Below are positions 10,551 through 22,840 of a stretch of DNA of 64,000 nt, in pieces. Source of the stretch: Avena insularis (taxonomy: Eukaryota > Streptophyta > Magnoliopsida > Poales > Poaceae); assembly GCA_023614405.1 (NCBI GenBank), contig CM042693.1, forward strand, positions 153,466,731-153,530,730. Reading direction: 5' to 3'. The translations under genes were made by a program, and so were the position numbers. The notes beneath the pieces are model-generated. The model had not been told where the DNA came from. It did no database searches and worked only from the letters and a program-made list of their open reading frames with translations. How positions within the stretch are numbered: the stretch's first letter is position 1; each line of letters starts with the position of its first letter.

Positions 10551-11936
10551 TGATGACCCACAAGTATAGGGGATCACAATAGTCTTCGTGGGTAGTATTA
10601 CCCAATTTATTGATTCGACACAAGGGGAGCCAAAGAATACTTGCAAGCCTTAACAACTGAGTTGTCAGTTCAGCTGCACCTGAAATAGTTCTTGCTCACA
10701 GAAGTTTATCAATAGCAACAGTTTGGTAGTAGCAACAGCAAAGCAACAGCAGCAGCAAAATAGGAGCAATAGTAACAGTAATGGTAACAGGAGGATTCGA
10801 GTGCGGTAGGCATAGGGATGGATGAATGGGCGTTGCATGGACGAGTCTAAACATGTAACTTCAAGATCTAGGGCATTGCAGATAAATAATAACAAGCATC
10901 CAAGTACTAAACAGTCCTAGGCATGTGCTCCATATATAGTCATACGTGCTTGCAATGAGAACTTGCACAACATCTTTTGTCCAGCCAGCCCGTGGCAGCG
11001 GGGCCTCTAGGGAACTACTAGCAATTAAGGTGCTTCTTTTAATAGAGCACCGGAGCAAAGCATTAACACTCCATGAACACATGTGATCCTCACACCACAG
11101 CCATCCCCTCCGGTTGGCCCAATTATTGTCACTTCGGGGCCTTTGGATCCAGACAATGATATGTGTACACAACTTGCAGATAAGATCACAAACAATACTA
11201 TCATAATGATTCAATAATAAGTTCAGATCTGAGATCATGGCACTCGGGCCCTAGTGACAAGCATTAAGCACAACAAGTTGCAACAAAGTCAAATAGCAAT
11301 AATAGAGATACTAGGCACTATTCCCTAACAATCTTATTCGATTACAAAATAGAACTCATCCAATCCCTACCATCCCCATAGCCTACAACGGGTGATTACT
11401 CACTCATGGATGAGGGAAACATCGATGGTTGATGGAGAGGCATTGGTAATGATGATGGCGATGATCCTCTCCAAATTCCCCGTCTCGGCAGGGTGCCAGA
11501 ACGGAGTTTCTGGATCCGAATCTTGGTTTCTGATGGTGGCAGCGGAGCGGAACTCTTTCTGGAAAAACGTCGAACCCCCCTCGATTTTTAGGTCAAGCGG
11601 CAACTTATAGGCAAAGAGGGAGCCCGAGGGGGTGCCTGGGGTGGCCGCACCCCCCTAGGCGCGGGCAGGGGCCACCCGCACCTGGCAGGGGTGTAGGGCC
11701 CCCAGGCCTCCACTCCGTTTCGTCTAATGGCTCCGTGGATCTTCTGGTGAAACATAATTTTTGGCATATTTTCCGGGATTTTTCCTGATAGTTGATTTTC
11801 TGCACAAAAACTAGACACCAAGGTAATTCTGCTAAAAACAGCGTGAGTCCGTGTTAGTTGTATCCAAATCACATAAGTTTAGAGGAGAAACAATAGCAAA
11901 AGAGTTCGGGAAAGTAGATACGTTTTGGACGTATCA
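10551..11936 (-). repeat. 3' LTR of the gag-only gypsy element
   Basis: 1386 bp. On the minus strand it starts TGATACGTCCAAAACGTATC directly after the polypurine tract CTTGGGGGAG. A minus-strand TATA box CTATAAG lies near 11602-11612. It is the same length as its partner at 25004-26389, with a few percent substitutions. Confidence 0.92.
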
Positions 11937-14119
11937 ACTCCCCCAAGCTTAGCTTATTACTTGTCCTCAAGCAATTCAGTTGAAAACTGAGTGTGATAAA
12001 AGAACTTTCACGAACACTCTTGCTTCATATTATGTATATATTCTTAGCACAGGAGTAGATGCTTAAACCATTCATAATAAGAAGTCTGCAACTAAGTCTA
12101 CTCAATAGTCATTGCAAGCTATGAAGAGAAACCAATTCAATAATAATAAGTAGCATGAAACATAAACATAAGCAACATTGCCATGCTAATAATAAGGTAT
12201 GATAGAGTGGTTTCTCGCTTTCCTTTGTTTGTAGAGCACAATATAAATGCCAAGGCACCTCTGAAATTCAAGTGAATACTAAAAGTAAAGATATCAGAGA
12301 TACAAGCATCAAAGTCATGACATAATTAACCAAGTTTTGGAACAAACACAGGAATGACAACTATGCTCTCAAGAAGGTGCTCATAGAATAAGTGGTGACT
12401 CAACAAGGAAGTGAAAACGGTTCTGAAAAGTTTGAAAGGCTTCCTAATACTGAAAGGAAGGTACTCATTAGCTTTGAGCTCTCATTGCCCCTATCATAGG
12501 CATCTTCATATGGTTAAGGTGAAAGTGAGGTCCAATCCGAGTTATATGCTTCATAGACCATAAACTGGAAATCCCAAGTCCCTTGAGTACGAGGGACACA
12601 CCGCATGCTACTCAACTTTGGTTACCTGTAAGTTCTTGTCATTGTAAATACATGAATATCATAGAGAACCGTACCCCTTGCATATGATACAGGAGATATC
12701 CCGTGATCAAAATGACATGGCAAGCAAACAATGAGCATTTCAGTGATCTTTTTATTTACTATGTGCATTTTTTTTATTGAGGGTGCTTCATAAATGCTCA
12801 TTATGGTGATGCTGCAAGTTCCCACCATGATTAGGCATGGCTTAGGCTAGCGGTCCAGGCGTTTCTCTAACACAATCTATAGACTCCATGAACTCACAAG
12901 CTCCCCTTTTATTTCACACCATTGACATCCGCAAACAAAAGAGCAAAGTATCAACTGGATAGGATATCCAAAAAGTGTTGAAAGCGTTCCCCGTGACAGC
13001 ACGGTTCTGCTAACTCCCAGCATATAATTTGCAAGCATATAACTTTCATGGACAGGTCACAATGGTTCAGGATTATTAAGTGCAAGGAATAAAGTGTGCC
13101 ATCAAGTTCGTGAGGGCTTTACTAACTAACTTTCTCAAAACAGACAAACATTTTATTTGGAAGAAAACAAGGCATATAGAATATGCACTGAAATAGCAAG
13201 TGATGCTAATAGGTAGGTATGGTGGACACAGTTGGCAATATTGGTTTTGGGGAGTTGGAAGCACAAGTAGAGCTCATACTCAGTGCAGGTGAAGGCTATC
13301 AATAGAGAGGGAGCGACAAACGAGAGAGCAATAATTGTCATAATCATGCTTGTAACAAAACAGGACTAATTATGGCATGAAAGTGATACAAGAACTCTGA
13401 GGCACAATAAATCGTCGAGGCTTACTGACTACTGTTTAGTCATATTCATGCGTGAGAATGTGCCAAGTCGAGTCACATGAAACTTCCAGAGGAGGATACC
13501 ACAATATCATAGCAAAATATGAATAAAACAATCCAAGCAAATGTTCATATGACATGCTACAAACTATAAGCAAGCTGGAGATAATCATAGACAAGCAAGA
13601 ACTACTAAGCATCCATCAGTAACACACACCTTACAATGAACAGACTAAGCATGCTCACAATGATGAGTATACGTACAAAAATGAAAACAAATAGAGTTCG
13701 TTACCAGCCTCTTACCACTCATCAAGTTGTCTTAATCTTCATTATTGCTCTTCACTTGTGTGACTTGAATAATAACATGAAACCAAAATCACCGAGGACT
13801 ATGAACCTCGCAAAGAACTCACAAAACCAAAGAAGAACAACAAATATTTTTGGTGTTTTCGATTTTTCAAACAAGCCAACAAAGCAAAAACAAACCAAAA
13901 AATAAAAATCTTAATACAAACCAAAGCAAAGAAACAAAGAAACAAACCAAGAGAAACAATGAAAATATTTTTGGTATTTTTGTGTTTTAAGAAAGCAACA
14001 ACAAAAACCAAAAAGAACGCGAAACAATGGATATACAAAGAACAAACGAACATGATATATAGATGAGTTTGATGTTGGTATACCTCCCCCCAAGCTTAGG
14101 GTTTTGGCCTAAGTGGGGC
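11937..14119 (-). other. non-coding 3' internal region of the gag-only gypsy element
   Basis: No open frame of note. A purine-rich tract (minus strand, CTTGGGGGGAGG near 14087-14100) follows the gag stop and another lies beside the 3' LTR. From about 12150 to 13640 the sequence is collinear with 38510-40000 in the other pol-less gypsy element: shared blocks include TTGAAAGCGTTCCCCGTGAC and CACCATGATTAGGCATGGC. The space is where pol and env would lie in a full element. Purine tracts at both ends suggest it is a defined module and not random decay. Confidence 0.7.
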
Positions 14120-14167
14120 TCAATCCCATGGTGCCCAAGTAGGTGCACCTCCATAGTACGATGATGA

Positions 14168-15894
14168 TGAAGGGTTTCGCAGCATAGTAAATCAAAAAAA
14201 TTCTACGGATGTGAACAATAAAGCCAAGATCTAATCTAGGAGATGCAATAAACAAGACATATAGATGAGATATTCATACCCTTGAAGAAATCGCACAGCA
14301 GAAACGTTCAACAGAACGTGGTTGATGTAGTCGTACTAGCCGTCTCCTCCTCGCGATCCGATCCGATCCTACGCCGCAAGTGGCGGCGCCAACGAGAGAT
14401 GCACACATACGGTGCCGCGACGTCTCCTCCTTCCTTGGTCCAGCAAGTGGGGTGGAGAGATAGATTAGATCTGCAGCACGACGGCGTGGTGCTTATGGTG
14501 GAGAATTTCTGCAGCAGGGCTTCGCCTACACGCAGTCGGGAGAGAGAGAGGTGGAGGGGCAGCAGGACGGCGTCTAGGGTTGGAGGAGTGGGAGGGGGAG
14601 GGTGTGCCCCTTCCCACCTTATATAGGGGGCTGGCCGGCCCCCTTGGCCCCTCCTCCAAGCCCTAGGGCGGAGGCCCCAAGGGTGGAGTGGGGGGCAAGT
14701 TTTCCCCCTTCCTTCTAGAAGGGTTCTCTAGGGTTTCCCCTAGGGTTTGGTCGGCTGGGCCTATGGGGCCTTGTGCCCCTGGCCCAAAGTGGCCAGGGCA
14801 CTCCCTCATAGGCCCACGTACCCCTACAACAAGTGGGGCCACGTTGGTCCCACTCCGGAAGCTTCTAGAACCTTCTGGTACAATACCGAATACTTCGAAA
14901 CGATTCCGAAATCCAAAAACTGCTTTCCTTTATATGAATCTTATTCTCCAGACCATTCCAGATCCTCTCATGATGTCCTGGATATAATCCAAGACTCCGA
15001 ACAAAAACTAATAAACCAATTATCCATTCTATCCTAGCGTCGAGGCACGTTAAGTGTGTGACCCTACGGGTTCGAGAATATGCAGACATGATCTTATATC
15101 AATAATCAACAGCGGGATATGGAAACCCATATTGACTCCCACATATTCATCGATGATCATATCGGATGAACCACGATGCCAGGATTCAATTAATCCCATA
15201 TATGTATTCCCTTCGTCACGCGATATTTTACTTGCCCGAGATTCGATCGTTGGTATCGGCATACCTAGTTCAATCTCGTTCACAGCAAGTACTTTACTCG
15301 TTCCGTAATCCGATATCACTTTGTGATTAACTCCTTAACCACGTGCTTGCAAGCGGTGTTGATATCGATTACCGAGTGGGCCCGAAGTATATCTCTCTGA
15401 CTCGGGAGGGACAAATTCCATCTCGATACATACAACCCAACAAGTACTTTTCGATCACCTGAGAGACGCCTTTATGATCACCCTCACATAGGATGACGTT
15501 TGATGACCTCAAAGCTTTCTTCCGATACCAGGGAGTTGTATTATCTCATGGTCTAAGGAATACAATACTTGACATAGGAAAAAGCTTCGCAAAGATGAAC
15601 ACGATGACACGATCTAATTGCTCTGCTTAATTTGGGTCTGTCCATCATATCATTCTCCTAATGACATGATCTCATTATTAATCGACAACTCATGTCTATG
15701 GTTAGGAAACCTTAACCATCATTAATCAATGAGCTAGTCCATAGAGGCGTACTAGGGACACGGTGTTGTTCATAAACCACACAAGTATCAAAGTTTCCGC
15801 TTAATACAATTCTAGCATGGAATATAAACTTTATCATGAACAAGAATTATAATAATAACATCTTTATTATTGCCTCTAGGGCATAATTCCAACA
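14168..15894 (-). repeat. 3' LTR of the BARE-1/WIS copia
   Basis: 1727 bp, TG...CA on the minus strand, with a minus-strand TATA box (CTATATAAGG) at 14617-14626. It is clearly homologous to the 5' LTR (1720 bp), with scattered substitutions and short indels. Confidence 0.93.
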
Positions 15895-15927
15895 GTCTCC
15901 CACTTGCACTAGAGTAAATAATCTAGT

Positions 15928-17441
15928 TTACATCTGGAAACAATCTAACACCCATGGCATTAAGGTGCTGATATGTTTTGCTCGTGGAAGAGGTTTTGTC
16001 AACGGATCTTCGACATTCAGATCCGTATGTACTTTGCTAATCTTCAGATCTCCATCTGCTATATAATCTCGAATTATATGAAAACGGCGGTTGATGTGCT
16101 TGGTCTTTGGATGATATCTTGGTTCCTTAGCCAGATCTATGGTGCCAGTGTTGTCGCACAATATCTCCAGTGGGTCCAAGGCACTTGGAACCACACCAAG
16201 CTCAGTGATGAAGTTCCTGATCCAAACCCCTTCACTTGATGCTTCTGAAGCAGCCATGTATTCCGCTTCTGTTGTAGATCCCGCGAACACGCTTTTCTTG
16301 CAGCTTCTCCAGCTCACGGCTCCACCATTCAAAATATAAAAGTATCATGTCTAAGATTCAGAATCATTCGGGTCGGTGTCGAAACTGGCATCAACGTAAC
16401 CTTATATGACGAGCTGCTCATCACCTCCATAGACCAAGAACATTTCTTTAGTCCTATTTAAATACTTTAGGATGTTCTTTACGGCTGTCCAGTGTTCCAC
16501 TCCTGGATCACTTTGGTATCTTCTCGTCAAACTAAGAGCATTGGACACATCCGGTCTAGTACATAGCATGGCATACATGATAGAACCTATGGCCGAGGCA
16601 TATGGCACTTTGCTCATAGTGTCTCTATCATTTACCATAGCTGGACACTGGCCTTGCTCAATATCTTACCTGACAACATGGGCAATGAACCTTTCTTTGC
16701 TTTATCCATTCTGAACCTTTTCAAAAATTTGTCTAGGTATGTACTTTGGCTTAAATCTATTAGGCGTCTTTGTCTATCTCTATAGATTTTGATGCCCAAT
16801 ATATAAGCAGCTTCTCCTAGGTCTTTCATTGAAAAACATTTATTCAAATAACTCTTCACATTGTTAAGCATACCAATGTCATTTCCAATAATCAATATGT
16901 CATCCACATATAGTACTAAAAATGTCACTGAACTCCCACTCACTTTCTTGTAGATACAAGCTTCATAGCAATTTGGAACAAATCCAAAGCTCTTGATCAC
17001 TTGATCAAAACGAAGGTTCCAACTCCGAGATGCTTGCTTCAGTCCATAAATGGAACGCTGAAGTTTGCACACCTTATTAGCATCCTTAGGATCGACAAAA
17101 CCTTCGGGCTACACCATATATAACTCTTCATCAATGTTGCCATTGAGGAATGCAGTCTTGACATCCATCTGCCATATTTCATAATCATGAAATGCAGCAA
17201 TTGCTAATAAAGTCCGAATGGACTTAAACATCGCTACGGGAGAGAAAGTCTCATCGTAGTCAACACCTTGAACTTGTCGAAACCCTTTTGCGACAAGCCG
17301 AGCTTTATAGACAGTAACATTACCATCTGCGTCCGTTTTCTTCTTGAAGATCCATTTGCACTCAACGGCCTTACGGTCGTTAGGAGGGTCCACCAAAGTC
17401 CATACTTGGTTTTCGCTCATGGATCCCAATTCGGATTTCAT
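15928..17441 (-). pseudogene. BARE-1-type reverse transcriptase and RNase H (broken)
   Basis: From 17441 leftward: RT start (VWTLVDPPNDRKAVECKW, KARLVAKGFRQVQGVDYDE), WQMDVKTAFLNGNI, a stop near 17108, LQRSIYGLKQASRSWN, and the catalytic box LYVDDILIIGND intact near 16890-16920. Then come LGIKIYRDR and, after a frameshift near 16635, VPYASAIGSIMYAMLCTRPD. RNase H follows at 15928-16332 (STTEAEYMAASEA, EILCDNTGTIDLAKE, TKHINRRFH) and ends close to the polypurine tract. The protein would copy element RNA inside virus-like particles, but the frameshift and stops prevent a full polyprotein. Confidence 0.9.
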
Positions 17442-17450
17442 GGCCTCTAG

Positions 17451-18816
17451 CTATTTCTCAGAGTCTGGGCTCATCATTGCTTCCTCATAGTTTGCAGGTT
17501 CACTGTTGTCTAGCAACAAGACATTTAAGACAGGGTTGCCGTACCATTCAGGAGTGGTACGTGACCTTGTCCACCTGCGAAGTTCAGTAGTAGCATCGTT
17601 CGAAGTTTCATGATCCTCATCATTAGCTTCCTCTCTTGTTGGTGTAGACGGAACTGGAACAATTTCAGGTGCTGCGCTACTCTCCAACTCGAGAGAAGGT
17701 TCAATAACCTCGTCTAGCTCTACCTTCCTCCCACTCACTTCTTTCGAGAGAAACTCCTTCTCAAGAAAGGATCCGTTCTTTGCAACAAACACTTTGCCTT
17801 CGGATCTATGGTAGAAGGTATACCCAATTGTTGCCTTAGGGTATCCTATGAAGACGCATTTCTCCGCTTTGGGTTTGAGCTTGTCCGGCATCAACTTCTT
17901 GACGTAAGCTTCGCATCCCCAAACTTTAAGAAATGACAACTTAGGTTTAGCACCAAACCATAGTTCATACGGTGTCGTCTCAACGGATTTAGATGGTGCC
18001 CTATTTAAAGTGAATGCAGCGGTTTCTAATGCATACCCCAAAATGATAACGACAAATCTGTAAGAGACATCATTGATCGCACCATATCTAATAGAGTTCA
18101 ATTCCGGCGTTCAGACAATTGCACTGTGGTGTTCCGGGTGGTGTGAGTTGTGAAACGATTCCGCTTGCTTTAAGATGTGTGAGAAAATCATAACTCAAAT
18201 ATTGACGTCCACGATCGGATCGTAGAAATTTAATTTTCCTGTTACGATGGTTTTCCACTTCGTTCTGAAATTCTTTGAACTTTTCAAATGTTTCAGATTT
18301 ATGTTTCATTAAATAGATATACCCATATCTACTTAAGTCATCAGTAAAAGTGAGAAAATAGCGATATCCACCGCAAGGTCAAACACTCATTGGTCCGCAT
18401 ACATCGGTATGTATGATTTCCAATAAGTCCGCTGTTCGCCCATCATACCGGAGAATGGGTTTTGATCATCTTGCCCATGAGGCAGCTGGCATCGTGTCAA
18501 ATGATTCAAAATCAAGAGACTCCAAAAGTCCATCAGAATGGAGTTTCTTCATGCGTTTTACACCAATATGACCTAGACGGCAGTGCCACAAATAAGTTGG
18601 ATTATCACTATCTACTTTGCATCTCTTAGCCTCAATGTTATGAATGTGCGTTTCATTGCTTTCGAGATTCAGAAGAAATAAACCATTCACAACAGGTGCA
18701 TGACCATAAAAGATGCTATTCATATAAATAGAACAACCATTATTCTCCGATTTAAATGAATAACCGTCTTGCAATAAACATGATCCAGATATAATGTTCA
18801 TGCTCAACGCGGGCAC
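17451..18816 (-). pseudogene. BARE-1-type pre-integrase and integrase (broken)
   Basis: The pre-integrase zinc region is at 18466-18816 (LWHCRLGHIGVKRMKKLHSD), but the expected CEAC motif is replaced by an unrelated tail after a frameshift near 18480. The integrase core is at 18088-18309 (FLRSDRGRQYLSYDF) with the usual QRNGVSER segment damaged. The C-terminal part at 17451-18101 contains TPYELWFGAKPKLSFLKVWG and the acidic linker to RT (ELRRWTRSRTTPEWYG). At least three frame changes separate the pieces. Confidence 0.87.
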
Positions 18817-19115
18817 ATAATAAACTTATTAAGGTTTAAAACTAATCCCGAAGGTAAAACTAAGGAGAACGTGCCGACGGCCATCACATCAACTTTTGAT
18901 CCATTGCCAACGCGCATCGTCACCTCATCCCTTGCTAGCCGCCGTCTATTCAGTAGCTCCTGTTTTGAGTTACAAATATTAGCAACTGAACCAGTATCAA
19001 ATACCCAGGCACTACAACGAGCGCTAATAAGGTAAACATCAATAACATATATATCAAATATACCTTTAATAGTGCCAGCCTTCTTGTCCGCTAAGTACTT
19101 CGGACAGTTGTGCTT
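18817..19115 (-). pseudogene. BARE-1-type aspartic protease region
   Basis: Beyond the gag stop at 19113-19115 the same reading continues with NCPKYLADKK, then WVFDTGSVANIC near 18980-19010, which holds the retropepsin DTG triad, and MRVGNGSKVDVMAVGTF. Because translation would stop before it, this region is silent unless the stop is read through. Confidence 0.75.
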
Positions 19116-19895
19116 CTAGTGACCCTTGTCCTTGCAATAGAAGCACTCAGTGTCCGGTTTAGGTCCAGACTTGAGCTTCTTCTCAGCAGGGGCAACGTGC
19201 TTGCCGCTGCCTTTCTTGAAGGATTTCTTTGCACCCTTACCTTTCTTAAAGCTAGGGGTCTTGTTGACCAACAACACATGATTATCTTTCTTGATATCCA
19301 CCTCCGTAGCTTTCAGCTTAGCGAAGAGCTCAGTGATCGTATCAGTGGAACCAATTTGATTGTGAGTAACTACAAAACCTTTGTAGCTAGGAGGGAGTGA
19401 TTGCAGAACTCTGTCAATCTTGAGCTCTTCTGGAATCTTGCAGTCCAGTTGCTCAAGACATTGAGTGTAGCTCGACATATTAATGGCGTGCTCACTAACG
19501 GAACTCCCTTCCTCCATCTTGCAGTTAAAGAACTTCTCAGAGATCTCATATCTCTCAGAACGGGCCTGAGTCTGAAACATGGTTTTCAGTTCCTCAAGGA
19601 TCTCAAAGGGCCCGGTGAACTCCTCAAAACGATTTTGAAGGTCCGGTTCCATAGCAAACAACATGGTACTCTTAATCACTCCATAATCATCTTTGCGCGA
19701 CTGATAAACAGGTTTTTCATCAGCCGGTGCATCAGTAGCAGGGGCGTCACCTAGCGCTTTCTCTAGTACATAGTCTTTTTGTCCGCCAGCGAGAATGATT
19801 CTCATATTGCAGAACCAGATGGTGAAGTTAGACCCATTGTTCTTAAGCTTTTCTTTCTCAGCAAAAACGTTGAAGTTGAAGTTGGACTTAGCCAT
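19116..19895 (-). pseudogene. BARE-1-type gag, ended by a stop inside the zinc knuckle
   Basis: 259 codons from the ATG at 19895 (MAKSNFNFNVFAEKEKLKNN). The UBN2-type capsid region includes RYEISEKFFNCKMEEGSSV and LPPSYKGFVV. A Lys-rich nucleocapsid stretch follows, then CFYCKDKGH and a stop, where the family continues with Trp. The knuckle CX2CX4HX4C therefore lacks its last cysteine. A single TGG-to-TAG change explains the stop. This is the longest intact coding piece of the element. Confidence 0.9.
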
Positions 19896-21102
19896 TTGAT
19901 CTACAAAATTTGCAAATACAATTTAGACTATGTTCATGACAACTAGTTCAACTTAATCAAATTACTAGATGAACTCCCACTAAATTCAACATCCCTCAAG
20001 TTGTTTAGTGAACATGATCCAAATTCACCACACCTAATCCGATCTTCACGAGAAGAGATGTGATTTTAATGGTGGACAACAAAGTGTCGATCATATCATT
20101 CATATGACTCATGTTTAACCTTTCGGTTTGTGTGTTCCGAGGCCATGTCTGTACATGCTAGGCTCGTCAAGTAAAACCCAAGTATTTCCGCGTGTGCAAA
20201 ATTGGATTGCACCCGTTGTATGTGAATGTACAATTTATAGCACCCGATCATCACGAGATGTTTGAACACGATGAACTTTTGCAACGGTGCATACATGGGG
20301 AGAACACAATTTTATCTTGATCTTTAGGTGAGGAATCATCTTATAATGCTACCGTCGCGATCTAAGCATAATAAGATACACAAAAGGATAAACATCACAT
20401 GCATATAATTTTATGTGACATGGTATAGCCAATCTCCGCACAATGATCTCCATCTTGTGTGCGCCAGCATGATCTCCATCACTCCACCATGATTGCCTCC
20501 ACCACGAATAGCAACTACAACTATTGCTAACTACTTAGCGATAAAGTAAATCTATTACATGGCGTATAAGAAGTTGACACATAGGTCATACACAATTATA
20601 AAGACAACCATATGGCTCCTGCCGGTTGTGAACTCATCGACATGCAAGTCGTGAAATATTACAAAACATGATCATTGCATACATCTTACACATCATGTCT
20701 TGGGCCATACCATATCACAAAACACTCCCTGCAAAAACAAGTTAGACGCCTCTACTTTGTTGTTGCATGTTTTACGTGGCTTATGGGAGTAACAAGCTAA
20801 GAACGATTCTTACCTACGGAAAGCCACAACGGTGATATTATGGTTGCCAACATCCGGTGTAAATCCCATGACTACTATAGTGAAAGAAACTGGCATCCAC
20901 CAGCCGCATGTGTGGAACAAGCCACACGTCAAGTGCGGAGCCGGTCTCGCGAACGAGATCGCGTAAAGTTGGCCTGGACCGCTTCGATCTCACTATGTCG
21001 CGCCATAAGAAATACACAATAAGAGGTTTGCAACAAAAAACATCAACGCCCGCAACAAGCATGTTGTGTTCTACTTGTGAAACACATCTACGCATAGATC
21101 TA
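19896..21102 (-). other. untranslated leader of the BARE-1/WIS copia
   Basis: About 1.2 kb between the primer site and gag, without a long open frame. Long leaders with packaging and internal translation signals are known for BARE-1. No specific structure can be assigned by eye. Confidence 0.6.
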
Positions 21103-21115
21103 GCTCTGATACCAC
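21103..21115 (-). promoter_or_regulatory. primer-binding site of the BARE-1/WIS copia
   Basis: On the minus strand GTGGTATCAGAGC directly follows the LTR end; it is complementary to initiator tRNA-Met. Confidence 0.9.
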
Positions 21116-22835
21116 TAAAGGGTTTCGCAGCATAGTAAATCAAAAAAATTCTACGGATGCGAACAAGAAAGCCAAGATCTAATCTAGGAGATGCAATCAA
21201 CGAGAGAGAGAGATGAGATCTTCATACCCTTGAATAAATCGCACAGCGGAAACATTCAACAGAACGTGGTTGATGTAGTCATACTAGCCGTCTCCTCCTC
21301 GTGATCCGATCCGATCCTATGGCCCAAGTGGCGGCGCCTCCGAGAGATGCACACGTACGGTGCCACGACGTCTCCTCCTTCCTTGGTCCAGTAAGTGGGG
21401 TGGAGAGATAGATTGGATCTGCAGCATGACGGCGTGGTGCTTATGGTGGAGAATTTCTGCAGCAGGGCTTCGCCTACACGCAGTCGGGAGAGAGAGAGGT
21501 GGAGGGGCGGCAGGACGGTGGCTAGGGTTGGAGGAGTGGGAGGGGGAGGGTGCGACCCTTCCCACCCTATATAGGGGGCTGGCCGGCCCCCTTGGCCCCT
21601 CCTCCAAGCCCTAGGGCGGCAGCCCCAAGGGTGGAGTGGGGGGCAAGTTTTCCCCCTTCCTTCTAGAAGGGTTCCCTAGGGTTTCCCCTAGGGTTTGGCC
21701 GGCTGGGCCTATGGGGCCTTGTGCCCCTGGCCCAAAGCGTCCAGGGCACTCCTCTTTAGGCCCACGCAGCCCACCGACAAGTGGGCCCATGTTGGTCCCA
21801 CTTCAGAACCTTCTAGAACCTTCCGGTACAATACCGAATACTCCGAAACGATTCCGAAATCCAAAAACTGCTTTCCTTTATATGAATCTTATTCACCAGA
21901 CCATTCCGGAACCTCCCGTGATGTCCTAGATCTCATCCGAGACTCCGAACAAAAACTCATAAACCAATTATCCATTCTATCCTAACGTCGAGGCACGTTA
22001 AGTGTGTGACCCTACGGGTTCGAGAATATGCAGACATGATCTTCTATCAATAATCAACAGCGGAATCTGGAAACCCATATTGACTCCCACATATTCATCG
22101 ATGATCATATCGGATGAACCACGATGCCAGGATTCAATTAATCCCATATATGTATTCCCTTCGTCATGCGATATTTTACTTGCCCGAGATTCGATCGTTG
22201 GTATCGGCATACCTAGTTCAATCTCGTTCACAGCAAGTACTTTACTGCTCGTAATCCGATATCACTTTGTGATTAACTCCTTAACCACGTGCTTGCAAGC
22301 GGTGTTGATATCGACACGAGTGGGCCCAAGTATATCTCTCCCACTGGAGGGACAAATTCCATCTCGATACATACAACCCAACAAGTACTTTTCGATCACC
22401 TAAGAGACACCTTTATGATCACCCTCACATAGGATGACGTTTGATGACCTCAAAGCTTTCTTCCGATACCAGGGAGTTGTATTATCTCATGGTCTAAGGA
22501 ATACAATACTTGACATAGGAAAAAGCTTCGCAAAGATGAACACGATGACACGATCTAATTGCTCTGCTTAATTTGGGTATGTCCATCATATCATTCTCCT
22601 AATGACATGATCTCATTATTAATCGACAACTCATGTCTATGGTTAGGAAACATTAACCATCATTAATCAATGAGCTAGTCCATAGAGGCATACTAGGGAC
22701 ACAGTGTTGTTCATAAACCATACAAGTATCAAAGTTTCCGCTTAATATAATTCTAGCATGGAATATAAACTTTATCATGAACAAGAATTATAATAATAAC
22801 ATCTTTATTATTGCCTCTAGGTCATAATTCCAACA
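21116..22835 (-). repeat. 5' LTR of the BARE-1/WIS copia
   Basis: 1720 bp, starting TGTTGGAATTATGACC (one change from the 3' copy) and ending AACCCTTTA where the partner ends AACCCTTCA. A TATA box CTATATAGGG (minus) lies at 21565-21575. Confidence 0.93.
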
Positions 22836-22840
22836 GAGGA

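Larger units (their letters stand above)
14168..22835 (-). mobile_element. BARE-1/WIS-type copia retrotransposon
   Basis: LTRs at 14168-15894 and 21116-22835 start TGTTGGAATTATGCCC on the minus strand. The purine tract AAGTGGGAGAC precedes the 3' LTR and the primer site GTGGTATCAGAGC follows the 5' LTR. The flanks GATGA (14163-14167) and GAGGA (22836-22840) are a near-identical 5 bp duplication. All parts are in normal order: gag, protease, integrase, RT, RNase H. At 8.67 kb it is close to full length for BARE-1. It sits inside the last codons of the gypsy gag, whose reading resumes on both sides. Stops in gag and pol make it non-autonomous. Confidence 0.93.

Noticed and set aside
13799..14093. 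Hydrophobic Phe/Leu-rich minus-strand frames resembling membrane proteins
   Set aside because: They come from an A-rich stretch in a non-coding region of a gypsy element and have no counterpart in the related element.
22002..22403. 133-codon plus-strand frame, repeated at 15054-15308
   Set aside because: Antisense frame in the BARE-1 LTR pair, broken in one of the copies.
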